A stretch of DNA of 64,000 bases. Origin: JASJAR01 sp038530285 (GTDB taxonomy: Bacteria; Pseudomonadota; Alphaproteobacteria; Rhodobacterales; Rhodobacteraceae). A program made the translations under genes and the position numbers. The stretch is from positions 1 through 64,000 of the forward strand of contig JBCBCY010000013.1 of assembly GCA_038530285.1 (NCBI GenBank), written 5' to 3'. Below the pieces are notes generated by a model that was not told the origin of the DNA, ran no database searches, and worked only from the letters and a program-made list of their open reading frames with translations. Positions 17,983 to 27,130 of this stretch are shown here, one piece after another; position 1 is the first letter of the stretch; each line of letters opens with the position of its first letter.

Positions 17983-18903
17983 TCAGGCCGCTTTGGGAAG
18001 GTCGGACGGTTTCAGCCCCGCCCCCGGCAAAAGGGCGGCCTGGGATGGTGTGCAATCGACCATCTCATAAGCATCAGGCGCATTCAGAAGCGCTTCCAGC
18101 AGCGCGCGCGTGGTCGCATGGCCCGCCTTGTGGCCGGTGTAGCGGCCCAGGATCGGGGCGCCCGCCAAGGCCAGATCCCCCACCGCGTCGAGCATCTTGT
18201 GGCGCACCGCCTCGTCGCAGTGACGCAGACCCTCGGGGTTCATCACCTCGTCGCCGTCAATCACCACAGCATTGTCCAGCGACCCGCCAAGGGCCAGCCC
18301 ACGGGCGCGCATCGCGTCCACTTCTTCTTTCAGGCAGAAGGTCCGGCTGTCGCACAGATCGTGGACAAAGGCGCCGTTGGCCATATCAAGCGTCAGCCGT
18401 TGCTGACCGATTGCGCGGGCGTCAAAGTCGATCGCAAAGGCGATTTGCAGACCGTCGCTGGGGTCGAGGGCCGCTGTTGCGGCACCGCGTTCAATCTCGA
18501 TCGGGCGCTTGACCCGGATTGCCCGCACCGGGGCCGCCAGGCGCCGAAGTCCGCGCGCCATGATCGCGCGCACAAAACCCGCAGACGACCCGTCAAGGAT
18601 TGGCACTTCGGGCCCGTCAATTTCGACCAGCACATTATGAAGCCCCGTGCCCGCAATCGCAGCCATCAGATGTTCAATCGTTGAAACCGACACACCCGCA
18701 TCGTTCATCACCATCGTGCACAGTTCAGACGGGACAACAGATGTCCAATGGGCCGAGATCATGTCTTCGCCAGGTGCAGCATCCAGCCGCCGGAACCAGA
18801 TGCCGTAATCCGCCGCCGCCGGGGTCAGCCGGATCCGCACGGGTTTGCCTGTATGAAGCCCGATCCCATCAAGTGCGACAGGAGATTTCAAAGTCGTCTG
18901 CAC
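17983..18903 (-). CDS. lpxC: UDP-3-O-acyl-N-acetylglucosamine deacetylase LpxC
   Basis: A 306-residue zinc hydrolase for the committed step of lipid A synthesis. Zinc ligands are visible: His78 in T-I-E-H-L-M-A-A, and His and Asp in H-K-M-L-D-A-V-G-D at about 236-244. The acyl-binding region and C-R-T-F-C-like segment (S-R-T-F-C-L) are present. It follows ftsZ across an intrinsic terminator and so probably has its own promoter in the 218-nt gap. Confidence 0.97.
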   Translation of the reverse strand: MQTTLKSPVALDGIGLHTGKPVRIRLTPAAADYGIWFRRLDAAPGEDMISAHWTSVVPSELCTMVMNDAGVSVSTIEHLMAAIAGTGLHNVLVEIDGPEVPILDGSSAGFVRAIMARGLRRLAAPVRAIRVKRPIEIERGAATAALDPSDGLQIAFAIDFDARAIGQQRLTLDMANGAFVHDLCDSRTFCLKEEVDAMRARGLALGGSLDNAVVIDGDEVMNPEGLRHCDEAVRHKMLDAVGDLALAGAPILGRYTGHKAGHATTRALLEALLNAPDAYEMVDCTPSQAALLPGAGLKPSDLPKAA

Positions 18904-19070
18904 GTGTCGTCCCTTTCCCGGATTGATCCCGGTTGTTCGGACGTCTTGCTAGAAAGCCACGGGCTTTGGCACAACTCACATGTTGCAACGGGCTGAAACA
19001 CCTGACAGCTGAAATGGCGGGTTCCCGCCGCAACTCTGTGGATAAGTCAGGAAGTCTTTGTTTTAGTTAT

Positions 19071-19094
19071 AAAAAAGGCCCGCCGAAGCGGACC
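19071..19094 (-). terminator. Intrinsic terminator after ftsZ
   Basis: Read on the minus strand: a 7-bp stem GGTCCGC / GCGGGCC with one G-T pair, a TTCG tetraloop, and a run of six T. It starts 27 nt after the ftsZ stop codon. It separates the ftsQAZ part of the cluster from lpxC. Confidence 0.88.
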
Positions 19095-19121
19095 TTTCCA
19101 TCGTGACACACTCACGAAAAA

Positions 19122-20672
19122 TCAGTTGGCCTGACGCCGAAGGAAGGCTGGAATCTCAATCCGCTCCTGATCGGCGGACGCTTCAGGCTCGTCGGGTGCC
19201 ACGCGCGGGTCGCTGGCAGACCGCTGCAGCGGCGGCTGGGTCGACACCCGGCGAAGGCCTGTGTCGGCCGCGCCGGTCATGCGCCCGATCAGGGAATTGA
19301 TCCCGAAACGTGCCTTGTCCTCGTCCGTGTCGGCCTGGGGGGCCGCCGCTGGCACGGGCCGGGCCGGGGCGCCGCCCGAAGGCATCTTGGCCACGGCCGC
19401 ATCGCGCCGGGCGATGATGTCCGCACTTGGTGTGCCTGCCATGGGTTGCGCAGGCTTGGGCTGCGGCTGATAGGCCGGCGGCGGCAGACCGTCATCGCTG
19501 ACAGGCTCAAACGCCGGACGCTGCGGGGTCTCATCGAACAGCGACGGCATATCGTCTTCAACCGCCGGATCCACGATGGTCTCAATCGCAGGCTCGGCGG
19601 CAGCGGCCGCAACCGCTGGCATCTCGTCAGGCTCTGCAGCCTCTTGCCGGCGCGGCAAGGCGGCTTCAGCTTCACGGCGGGGCAAAGCCTCACCTTCGGC
19701 GGCGGCCACAACATCAATGCCCGTGGCAACAACGCTGACGCGCATTTCGCCTTCAAGGCCGGTGTCCAAGGTCGAGCCGACGATGATATTGGCGTCGGGG
19801 TCCACTTCCTCGCGGATGCGGTTGGCCGCCTCATCCAATTCGAACAACGTCAGATCGTGCCCGCCGGTGATGTTGATCAACACACCCTTGGCGCCACGCA
19901 GGCTGATTTCGTCCAGAAGCGGGTTGGCAATGGCTTTCTCAGCCGCCTGGATCGCGCGATCTTCGCCTTCGGCTTCGCCGGTGCCCATCATCGCTTTGCC
20001 CATCTCGTCCATCACGGCGCGCACATCCGCAAAGTCGAGGTTGATCAGACCCGGCCGCACCATCAGGTCGGTCACGCCTTTCACGCCCTGGTACAGCACG
20101 TCATCGGCCATCGCGAAGGCTTCGGTGAACGTGGTTTTCTCATTAGCCAGCCGGAACAGGTTCTGGTTGGGGATGATGATCAGCGTGTCGACCATCTTTT
20201 GCAGCTGGTCCACGCCCTCTTCGGCCTGGCGCATTCGCTTGGCGCCTTCGAACTGAAAGGGTTTGGTGACAACACCCACCGTCAGAACGCCCAGTTCGCG
20301 GGCGGCCTGCGCGATGATCGGTGCAGCACCCGTGCCCGTGCCCCCGCCCATCCCGGCGGTGATAAAGCACATATGCGCACCCGCCAGATGGTCGATGATC
20401 ACTTCGATGGTTTCTTCGGCGGCCGCAGCCCCGACTGATGGCCGCGCCCCTGCGCCCAACCCTTCGGTGACTTTCACACCCATTTGCACCTTCGCGGGTG
20501 CCTTGTTTTGCTGCAACGCCTGCGCGTCGGTATTGGCAACGACGAACTCCACCCCCTGAAGCTCTTTCTCGATCATGTTGTCGACGGCATTGCCGCCCGC
20601 GCCACCGACACCGAAAACGGTGATGCGTGGTTTGAGTTCCTCATGCTGAGGGATCGAAAGATTTAAAGTCAT
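19122..20672 (-). CDS. ftsZ: Cell division protein FtsZ
   Basis: A 516-residue tubulin-like GTPase that forms the division ring. I use the ATG at 20672 (M-T-L-N-L-S-I-P); the open frame continues 25 codons upstream into sequence without FtsZ character. The GTPase core spans about 15-320 with the tubulin signature G-G-G-T-G-T-G at 109-115. A long Pro/Ala-rich variable linker (about 320-495) follows, then the conserved tail R-I-E-I-P-A-F-L-R-R that docks FtsA and other partners. Length over 500 residues is normal for alphaproteobacteria. A 200-nt gap to ftsA probably holds a promoter. Confidence 0.97.
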   Translation of the reverse strand: MTLNLSIPQHEELKPRITVFGVGGAGGNAVDNMIEKELQGVEFVVANTDAQALQQNKAPAKVQMGVKVTEGLGAGARPSVGAAAAEETIEVIIDHLAGAHMCFITAGMGGGTGTGAAPIIAQAARELGVLTVGVVTKPFQFEGAKRMRQAEEGVDQLQKMVDTLIIIPNQNLFRLANEKTTFTEAFAMADDVLYQGVKGVTDLMVRPGLINLDFADVRAVMDEMGKAMMGTGEAEGEDRAIQAAEKAIANPLLDEISLRGAKGVLINITGGHDLTLFELDEAANRIREEVDPDANIIVGSTLDTGLEGEMRVSVVATGIDVVAAAEGEALPRREAEAALPRRQEAAEPDEMPAVAAAAAEPAIETIVDPAVEDDMPSLFDETPQRPAFEPVSDDGLPPPAYQPQPKPAQPMAGTPSADIIARRDAAVAKMPSGGAPARPVPAAAPQADTDEDKARFGINSLIGRMTGAADTGLRRVSTQPPLQRSASDPRVAPDEPEASADQERIEIPAFLRRQAN

Positions 20673-20795
20673 AATGCAAGTCCGCCTGTCTTTAGTGGCC
20701 GTCTCGAAAGGAACCGGGCTGTCCCATCCGACTGGCTCTTCCTCCATTTGTTGGCCGGAAACCTACGCGGTTTTCCCGCCGCCGTCACGCAAATT

Positions 20796-20872
20796 CCACA
20801 AAAATGCCACAAAATGTGGGGTTTGGCCCAAGCTCATCATCAGGATTTATGCGATGCGTGAACATCTTGTGG
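20796..20872. promoter_or_regulatory. Repeated CCACAARATG elements before ftsZ
   Basis: Within the ftsA-ftsZ gap the plus strand has CCACAAAAATG at 20796 and CCACAAAATG at 20807, 11 nt apart, and the minus strand has CCACAAGATG at 20863-20872. The second copy is itself part of the inverted repeat CCACA-AAA-TGTGG. They could be operator sites in an ftsZ promoter; no known consensus is matched, so this is a pattern only. Confidence 0.3.
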
Positions 20873-22210
20873 TTACCAGTTGTCTTTAAACCATTTTACC
20901 GCGCGACGGAGCGACCGCGCAGGGTAGCGATCCGCCGCAATCTCAAAATCCCACCATTCGTCCTGCGGGTGGGCTGCAAAAAGGGCCAGGCCAACAGCGC
21001 TGGCAAAGGCGGCACCCGTCGCCGCCTGTGGCAGCCCCTGGATGCGCAAGGGGCGTCCGATTCGAACCTGCTGGCCAAGAATGCGGGGCGCGAGCGTATC
21101 AAGCCCCGGGGTCTGGCTGGCGCCCCCGGTCAGCACGATCTGCTGGGATGGCAGATGTTCGAACCCGGCTGCATCAAGGCTTGCGCGGACGTCTTCCAAA
21201 ATCTCTTCGACGCGCGGACGCATGATGCCGATCAGTTCGGCCCGCGTGACCGTGCGGCGGTCTTTTTCCCAGTCACCGCTGTCACCGCCGATCTCGATCA
21301 ATTCGCGGTCATCCATGCCCGTGGCCACCACGCCGCCATGAAACGTCTTGATGCGTTCGGCCACCGTGATCGGCACCTGCAGGCCCTTGGCGATGTCCTG
21401 GGTGATATGATCGCCACCCAGGCGCACGCTGTCGGCATAGATCATGTGCTTTTTCATGAAGATCGAAATGCCCGTGGCTCCGCCCCCCATGTCGATGGCG
21501 GCAGCACCCAGCTCCTGTTCGTCTTCGACCAGCGCCGAAATCCCGGCCACGTAAGCCGAGGATGCCAGGCCTGCCAGTTCCAGATCACACCGTTTGATGC
21601 AGTAGATCAGGTTCTGCAGCACAGTGCGGTCCGCGGTCAGCATATGCATGTCACAGGCCAGCTTGTTGCCGATCTGGCCGCGCGGGTCGATCAGGCCCGA
21701 GCGATGATCGACCGCGAAATTCACCGGCTGCGCATGCAGGATCTCACGCTCATGGCCATAGTCAGGCACATCACAGGCCGACAAGGCCCGCGCGATATCG
21801 GCTTCTGACACCTGTTCGGCTTCCAGTTCCACCGCGCCTGCCAGCCCGTAAGATCGCGGCTGACCGCCCGCGATACAGGCAATGCAATGGTCCACGCGCA
21901 CATTGGCCATTTTTTGCGCGGCCTGCACAGCAGTGCGGATCGCGCGTTCGGTTTCGGCCATCGCGCAGCTTTCACCCAGTTCGACCCCGCGCGACCGGGT
22001 CGTGGCCGCGCCAATCACCCGAAACCGCGATTGGCCCAGAAGCCCGCCGATCCCTTCGGACCGATCCACTTCGTCGCCATCAAACTTCAGCACCAGGCAG
22101 GCGATCTTTGACGTTCCGACATCCAAAATTGCAATGACACCCCGCTGGATCGCGGCCTGGCGCATGCCGCGCATGGCCCGCTGTGTGTCATAGAGGTCGG
22201 TCATCATCAT
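20873..22210 (-). CDS. ftsA: Cell division protein FtsA
   Basis: A 445-residue actin-like ATPase that tethers FtsZ to the membrane. The phosphate-1 motif is L-D-V-G-T-S-K-I-A near residue 29; G-G-G-A-T-G and L-T-G-G-A-S supply phosphate-2 and adenosine contacts. The C-terminus (R-S-L-R-R-A-V-K-W-F-K-D-N-W) is the amphipathic membrane-targeting helix. Its ATG overlaps the ftsQ stop as ATGA. Confidence 0.97.
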   Translation of the reverse strand: MMMTDLYDTQRAMRGMRQAAIQRGVIAILDVGTSKIACLVLKFDGDEVDRSEGIGGLLGQSRFRVIGAATTRSRGVELGESCAMAETERAIRTAVQAAQKMANVRVDHCIACIAGGQPRSYGLAGAVELEAEQVSEADIARALSACDVPDYGHEREILHAQPVNFAVDHRSGLIDPRGQIGNKLACDMHMLTADRTVLQNLIYCIKRCDLELAGLASSAYVAGISALVEDEQELGAAAIDMGGGATGISIFMKKHMIYADSVRLGGDHITQDIAKGLQVPITVAERIKTFHGGVVATGMDDRELIEIGGDSGDWEKDRRTVTRAELIGIMRPRVEEILEDVRASLDAAGFEHLPSQQIVLTGGASQTPGLDTLAPRILGQQVRIGRPLRIQGLPQAATGAAFASAVGLALFAAHPQDEWWDFEIAADRYPARSLRRAVKWFKDNW

Positions 22211-23097
22211 TCGGTGGTGCCTCCGGTATGGGTTGCGCCGGTTTCGATCCTGCGAATGGCCCGAAGCGCTTCGACAGCACCCGACGCCAGACGCAAAGTG
22301 GCCCGGTCCGTGTTTCGAAAATCGATCACCGCGATGTCGCGGGCCAGAATGCTTTGCGCGGCATTCAGCGCGATCACACGCTCGACTGCCTGAACGGGGT
22401 CCGCACTTGGCAATTGGATCACCTGGCCCCGGTCCAGCACGATATCCCAGCGCCGCTCGCCCACGCGCTGCAAACCGCGGATCCGGGCGCCAAAGGGGGC
22501 CGCTGCAGTCAGGACGGCCAGCGCTTCGGGCACATCCGCGTCCGCCCCGACCCCGGCCAACAGGGGCAAATCGGCACGACCCGCGCGCCGGTCAATCTGG
22601 CCAAGGGCCGTCCCATCCCGGCTGAGAACCACCAACCCATCGCCGTTGCGCCACAGGGCAACGGGCACATGTTCGCGCACCAGAACCTCAAGCACACCAC
22701 CAGAGCGGATGCGCACATCGGCTGACGCCACGGCGGGGATGCGCGCGACCTCGGCCTGGAGCGCTTCAAGATCAATATCAAACGAACTTGTGGGCAGATG
22801 GATCGGCAGGGTTTCGCGAATTTCGCTGGCCACCGGGTCACTGGCGCCATCGACCGCCAGAAGGGTGACCATAAACTCGGGGCGCTCTTCGATCTGGCGC
22901 TTGATGTCGTGCCCCCAGGCATAAAGCCCGGCCCGGCGGTCTTCATTGGCAAAGGTCCAGACCATAAGCGAAGCGACCCCCAGAAGCGGCAGACCAAACC
23001 GCAGGCACCACCAGAACGCCGGCGTCAGCCAGACCCGGTGCATCCGGTATTGCAGGCGCGATGGCGCGGGATCTGCGATGCGCCTTATCTGTCGCAT
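22207..23097 (-). CDS. ftsQ: Cell division protein FtsQ
   Basis: A bitopic divisome protein that links early and late division proteins. I choose the ATG at 23097 (M-R-Q-I-R-R), 296 residues; the frame opens nine codons earlier. A single TM helix lies at about 27-48 of this form (F-G-L-P-L-L-G-V-A-S-L-M-V-W). The periplasmic POTRA domain and a beta domain follow (T-L-P-I-H-L-P, W-R-N-G-D-G-L-V-V-L-S-R-D-G). The start overlaps the ddl 3' end by 13 nt, so translation is probably coupled. Confidence 0.93.
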   Translation of the reverse strand: MRQIRRIADPAPSRLQYRMHRVWLTPAFWWCLRFGLPLLGVASLMVWTFANEDRRAGLYAWGHDIKRQIEERPEFMVTLLAVDGASDPVASEIRETLPIHLPTSSFDIDLEALQAEVARIPAVASADVRIRSGGVLEVLVREHVPVALWRNGDGLVVLSRDGTALGQIDRRAGRADLPLLAGVGADADVPEALAVLTAAAPFGARIRGLQRVGERRWDIVLDRGQVIQLPSADPVQAVERVIALNAAQSILARDIAVIDFRNTDRATLRLASGAVEALRAIRRIETGATHTGGTTE

Positions 23098-23999
23098 GAG
23101 GCATCCTCCACCATCCAGGCGCAAAGCGCGCCAAAGCTGAAACCGGCGGCTTCGGCCTGTTCGGGCACCAATGACGTGGGCGTCATGCCGGGCTGGGTGT
23201 TGGTTTCCAGAAGGATCAACCCGTCGAGACCTTTCGCTTCATCCCAGCGAAAATCGGTGCGGGTCACACCCCGGCACCCCAAGGCGCGGTGCGCCCTGAG
23301 CGCATAGTCGTGGCAGGCTTGCGTGATATCGCGCGGCACATCGGCCGGGATCACATGATGGGACCCGCCGTCTTTGTATTTCGCGTCGTAATCATACCAG
23401 CCGTCAGTGACGATATCCGTCACACCCAGGGCACGGTCGCCCATGACGGTCGTGGTCAACTCACGGCCCGGCACGTAAGCCTCAACCATCAAAACGTCCG
23501 GCAAATCGGCCGCGATCTTGGGCGGCCCGTTTGCCCCTTCGCGCACGATATATATGCCCACCGACGAGCCTTCGTTGTTGGGCTTGACCACATAGGGCGG
23601 CGCGATCACATGGGCGGCCTCAATCTCGGCGCGGGCGGCCAACTGGCTTTCCACAACCGGCAGGCCCGCAACACCGAAGGCGCGCTTTGAGCGATCCTTG
23701 TCCATCGCCAGAGCCGAAGCCAGAACACCCGAATGCGTGTAAGGAATGCGCAGCCATTCCAGGATGCCTTGGATGCAGCCGTCTTCGCCCCAGCGACCAT
23801 GCAGCGCGTTGAACACCACGTCGGGACCAAGTCCTGCAAGCTGCGCGACCACGTCCGGGCCCGCATCCACTTCGGTGACTTCGTATCCTTCGCCCCGCAG
23901 TGCGATGGCGCATTCACGCCCAGACGACAGCGACACCTCGCGCTCGGCCGAGGGTCCGCCCATCAGTACCGCCACTTTGGGGAGTGCCCTGCTCGACAT
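23085..23999 (-). CDS. ddl: D-alanine--D-alanine ligase
   Basis: A 304-residue ATP-grasp enzyme making the D-Ala-D-Ala dipeptide of peptidoglycan. N-terminal G-G-P-S-A-E-R-E-V-S-L is the family start motif; A-L-H-G-R-W-G-E-D-G follows; the ATP-grasp centre includes V-V-K-P-N-N-E-G-S-S-V-G; the metal-binding end is L-L-E-T-N-T-Q-P-G-M-T. It lies in the normal place between murB and ftsQ. Confidence 0.97.
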   Translation of the reverse strand: MSSRALPKVAVLMGGPSAEREVSLSSGRECAIALRGEGYEVTEVDAGPDVVAQLAGLGPDVVFNALHGRWGEDGCIQGILEWLRIPYTHSGVLASALAMDKDRSKRAFGVAGLPVVESQLAARAEIEAAHVIAPPYVVKPNNEGSSVGIYIVREGANGPPKIAADLPDVLMVEAYVPGRELTTTVMGDRALGVTDIVTDGWYDYDAKYKDGGSHHVIPADVPRDITQACHDYALRAHRALGCRGVTRTDFRWDEAKGLDGLILLETNTQPGMTPTSLVPEQAEAAGFSFGALCAWMVEDASCDR

Positions 24000-24057
24000 T
24001 CCGCCATCTCTGTCTCGGAGCTTTGCGCTCCGCGTTTCTGCCCGGGGCTATTTTGCC

Positions 24058-24099
24058 CCATTTTGTAAAAGAGCCGGTTTGAACCTGCTCCATTTTGTA
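24058..24099. repeat. Two exact copies of a 10-nt element between ddl and murB
   Basis: CCATTTTGTA occurs at 24058-24067 and 24090-24099 on the plus strand (TACAAAATGG on the coding strand), 32 nt apart, about three helical turns. Two short hairpins (GGAGC/GCTCC and GGGGC/GCCCC) lie between it and the ddl start. Function unknown; it could mark an internal promoter or regulatory site. Confidence 0.3.
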
Positions 24100-24103
24100 C
24101 ATT

Positions 24104-25045
24104 TTAGCGTTTTGCGGGCTCTGCCTCACCGACCCGCATAATCTCCCATTCTAACCGAATTCCAGCGTGTTGGAAGACCTTTTCGCGCACCTCTTCGCCC
24201 AAACCTTCAAGATCCGCCGCCGTCGCCCCGCCCGCGTTAATCAGGAAGTTCGGATGCATCTCAGACATCTGCGCGCCGCCACGTGTCGCCCCCCTGAGAC
24301 CGGCGTCCTCAATGACCTTCCAGGCCTTTAATTCGTGGGTGTCATCGGCCCGGCCGGTCGACGAAAACCCGGCCGGATTGCGGAACGTCGACCCGGCTGA
24401 ACGGTCCTTGGTGGGCTGGGCTGCATCGCGCTTGGCCAGTTGGTCGTCCATGCGTGCGGCCAGCGTTTTGGGGTCGCCGTTTGCGCCCTTCAGGACGGCT
24501 TTGGTGATCACCAGATCAGGCGCAAGGCCGGTGCGGCGATAGGCAAACCCCATGTCATCGGGGGTCAGAGTGATGATTTTCCCATCCCGCGTCACGGCTT
24601 GGGCACTTTGAAAAACATCAGCGATATAAGACCCATAGCAGCCAGCGTTCATGCGAACGGCCCCACCGATGGACCCCGGGATCGTCCTGAGAAACGTCAG
24701 ATCGACACCGGCCTCCGCCGCGCGGCGCGCGACATGGGCATCAAGGGCGGCGGCCCCGGCAGTGACCTCAGCGCCGTTGATGGAAATCTCGTTGAACCCG
24801 CGCCCCAGCCGGATCACCACCGCGCGCAACCCCCCATCGCGCACGATAAGGTTGGACCCCACGCCCATCGGAAAGACCGGTATACTCGGTGGCAAGGCGG
24901 CCAGAAAGGCGGCAAGGTCATCGGTGTCGGCGGGTTGAAACAACCAGTCGGCCGGGCCACCGACGCGCAGCCAGGTCAGGCTGGCAAGATCCCGCTCGGG
25001 GGTCAAAACCCCGCGCGGTTCATAGTCAAAAGGTGCCCCATCCAT
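24104..25045 (-). CDS. murB: UDP-N-acetylenolpyruvoylglucosamine reductase MurB
   Basis: A 313-residue FAD enzyme that completes UDP-N-acetylmuramic acid. FAD-binding region: W-L-R-V-G-G-P-A and P-M-G-V-G-S-N-L-I-V-R-D-G-G; the substrate segment is G-S-I-G-G-A-V-R-M-N-A-G-C-Y-G; the catalytic Ser region is R-S-A-G-S-T-F-R-N-P; the closing His/Glu region is M-H-P-N-F-L-I-N. It begins 21 nt after the small membrane protein gene. Confidence 0.97.
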   Translation of the reverse strand: MDGAPFDYEPRGVLTPERDLASLTWLRVGGPADWLFQPADTDDLAAFLAALPPSIPVFPMGVGSNLIVRDGGLRAVVIRLGRGFNEISINGAEVTAGAAALDAHVARRAAEAGVDLTFLRTIPGSIGGAVRMNAGCYGSYIADVFQSAQAVTRDGKIITLTPDDMGFAYRRTGLAPDLVITKAVLKGANGDPKTLAARMDDQLAKRDAAQPTKDRSAGSTFRNPAGFSSTGRADDTHELKAWKVIEDAGLRGATRGGAQMSEMHPNFLINAGGATAADLEGLGEEVREKVFQHAGIRLEWEIMRVGEAEPAKR

Positions 25046-25066
25046 GGGCCGCGACCCTGCCCCAGA

Positions 25067-25336
25067 TCACCCGTCAGCGCCAGCCCGTTTCAGGAGCCCG
25101 CGCAGCCAGCGCATCGCGACGCCCAAAGGCCAGGCCACAAAAACAGCGATGAAGGCGATCGGCGCAACGGTCAGCATGGTCTGGGCCAGTTCGGCGCCAT
25201 GGCCCGCATTGGTTGAAAACACGACGTAGCCTGCGCCCATCGCCATCAACACCGACAGGCCCACCGCCATCATGAAGTTGGGCACGAAATACATCAAAAC
25301 CCACCCGGCAAGAACAACGTAAGTCAAGGCATCCAT
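25067..25336 (-). CDS. Small membrane protein inside the dcw cluster
   Basis: An 89-residue protein starting at the ATG at 25336 (M-D-A-L-T-Y-V-V-L-A-G-W). Three hydrophobic segments are visible (about 4-21, 23-43 and 52-72), with a basic C-terminus (M-R-W-L-R-G-L-L-K-R). The frame is open further upstream, but that part is Cys/Arg-rich and not protein-like. I do not recognise a named family. Its position between DUF2484 and murB, on the same strand, suggests co-expression with cell-wall genes; a role is only inferred. Confidence 0.7.
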   Translation of the reverse strand: MDALTYVVLAGWVLMYFVPNFMMAVGLSVLMAMGAGYVVFSTNAGHGAELAQTMLTVAPIAFIAVFVAWPLGVAMRWLRGLLKRAGADG

Positions 25337-25433
25337 TGGCTTTTCCTTTCGTTCAAGTCCCAAGTTCGCACTCAAATCACTGGAAAAATCGGGCAAAATT
25401 GAGGCCCTCAGGCCCGCCCAAACCCTTTCGGCA

Positions 25434-25712
25434 TCAGTCTTCCAACGGTCGCCGCAACACGACCCGCCGGATCCAGCGCAGCAAAAACCGCACCGGCCAC
25501 CGCAGGATCGAGGCCGCCGCAATCAAAAACACCGCACCCGCCCACCAGCCATCTGCCCGAACCAGCCAAACGAGCAGGGGCGCGCCGATGCTCATCAGTA
25601 CATAAGCCGCAGGCCAATGCTTGCGCTTGGGCGAGGGGAACATCCCGATCACATTGGCCGTCACCAGCCAGGCCAGCGCAAGGGTCATCGGAAGGCTGAC
25701 GTCTGGGATCAT
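25434..25712 (-). CDS. DUF2484 family membrane protein
   Basis: A 92-residue protein with three predicted membrane helices (L-A-L-A-W-L-V-T-A-N-V-I-G-M, Y-V-L-M-S-I-G-A-P-L-L-V-W-L, W-W-A-G-A-V-F-L-I-A-A-A-S-I) and a basic C-terminal tail. It matches the DUF2484 family, known mainly from Rhodobacteraceae and found between murC and murB. Its start overlaps the murC stop as ATGA, a strong sign of translational coupling. Function unknown. Confidence 0.82.
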   Translation of the reverse strand: MIPDVSLPMTLALAWLVTANVIGMFPSPKRKHWPAAYVLMSIGAPLLVWLVRADGWWAGAVFLIAAASILRWPVRFLLRWIRRVVLRRPLED

Positions 25713-27130
25713 GAGGCCTCACGCTTATCCTCAAGCCGCGCGGGCAAACCGTTGGCCCAAGCGGAAATGGTGCCTGCCCCAAGGCAGACGACGATATCGC
25801 CTGCGCGCGCCTGTGCCCGCACGAGCGCTTCAAGGTCATCTTCGGAAACTATGGCGCGAGCATGGCGATGCCCGTGGCGGGTCAACCCTGCGACCAGGTC
25901 ATCGCGGCTGGCCCCCTTGATGGGGTCTTCGCCCGCGGCAAAAACCTCAGCAATTCCAACAACATCAGCCTCATTGAAACAGGCGCAGAAATCTTCAAAA
26001 AGTGTCGACAATCGTGAGTATCGGTGGGGTTGGTGAACCGCGATGACGCGGCCGCCCTCTTCGACCGACTGGCGCGCGGCTTTCAGGACGGCAGCGATTT
26101 CCACCGGGTGGTGGCCGTAATCGTCGATGATGGTCACGCCGTCCACTTCGCCGACTTTGGTGAAGCGGCGGTTGACGCCGGCGAACCCGGCCAAAGCCTC
26201 GCGGATTTCGGCCGATTTCATGCCCAGATGCCGCGCCACGGCCACGGCGGCCAGGGCATTGGACACGTTGTGATCGCCGGGCATGGGCAATTTGCAATCC
26301 TCGATCACGCGCCCATCCGAATAGGCGATGTCGAAATGCGCCACGCCGCGTTTGTAGGTCAGGTTCACCGCGCGCACGTCCGCCTGGGCGTTAAAGCCAA
26401 AGGTCACGACGCGCCGGTCGGTGACCCGACCCACCAGCGCCTGGACTTCGGGGTGATCGGTGCACAGGACCGCCAGGCCATAAAACGGAATGTTCGACAC
26501 GAAATCGTCAAACCCCTGGCGCAGGTTTTCGATCGTGCCCCAGTGTTCCATATGCTCAGGGTCGATGTTGGTCACGATCGCCACGGTCGCGGGCAACCTG
26601 TTGAAGGTCCCGTCTGACTCGTCGGCTTCGACAACCATCCAGTCGCTGGTGCCGACCCGTGCGTTGGACCCGTAGGCATGGATCACACCGCCATTGATAA
26701 CCGTGGGGTCGATGCCGCCGTGATCCAGCAAAGTCGCAACCAGTGTCGTTGTCGTGGTTTTGCCATGCGTGCCCGCCACCGCGATGTTCGACCGCAGGCG
26801 CATCAGTTCGGCCAGCATCTCCGCCCGGCGCACCACGGGCAGGCCCATCGCGCGGGCCGCATCCAACTCAGGATTGCCGGGCTTGATCGCGGATGAGATC
26901 ACGACGACTTCCGCCCCCTCAAGGTTTTCAGCCCGCTGACCCAGCATCACGCGCGCGCCCTTCAGCGCCAGCCGGTCGGTGATCTTGGATGACTTCAGGT
27001 CAGAGCCCTGCACCTGGTAGCCGTGGTTCAACAAAACCTCAGCGATGCCTGACATCCCGATCCCGCCGATGCCCACAAAGTGGATCGGCCCCATTTCCAT
27101 CGGAAGCTTGGTGGCTGCTGCTGCGTTCAT
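25709..27130 (-). CDS. murC: UDP-N-acetylmuramate--L-alanine ligase MurC
   Basis: A 473-residue Mur ligase. The N-terminal Rossmann motif is G-I-G-G-I-G-M-S-G; the ATP site is G-T-H-G-K-T at 120-125; the metal/carbamate region is E-A-D-E-S-D-G-T; the C-terminal ligase domain has D-D-Y-G-H-H-P and H-Q-P-H-R-Y-S-R-L. The start overlaps the murG stop as ATGA. Confidence 0.98.
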   Translation of the reverse strand: MNAAAATKLPMEMGPIHFVGIGGIGMSGIAEVLLNHGYQVQGSDLKSSKITDRLALKGARVMLGQRAENLEGAEVVVISSAIKPGNPELDAARAMGLPVVRRAEMLAELMRLRSNIAVAGTHGKTTTTTLVATLLDHGGIDPTVINGGVIHAYGSNARVGTSDWMVVEADESDGTFNRLPATVAIVTNIDPEHMEHWGTIENLRQGFDDFVSNIPFYGLAVLCTDHPEVQALVGRVTDRRVVTFGFNAQADVRAVNLTYKRGVAHFDIAYSDGRVIEDCKLPMPGDHNVSNALAAVAVARHLGMKSAEIREALAGFAGVNRRFTKVGEVDGVTIIDDYGHHPVEIAAVLKAARQSVEEGGRVIAVHQPHRYSRLSTLFEDFCACFNEADVVGIAEVFAAGEDPIKGASRDDLVAGLTRHGHRHARAIVSEDDLEALVRAQARAGDIVVCLGAGTISAWANGLPARLEDKREAS

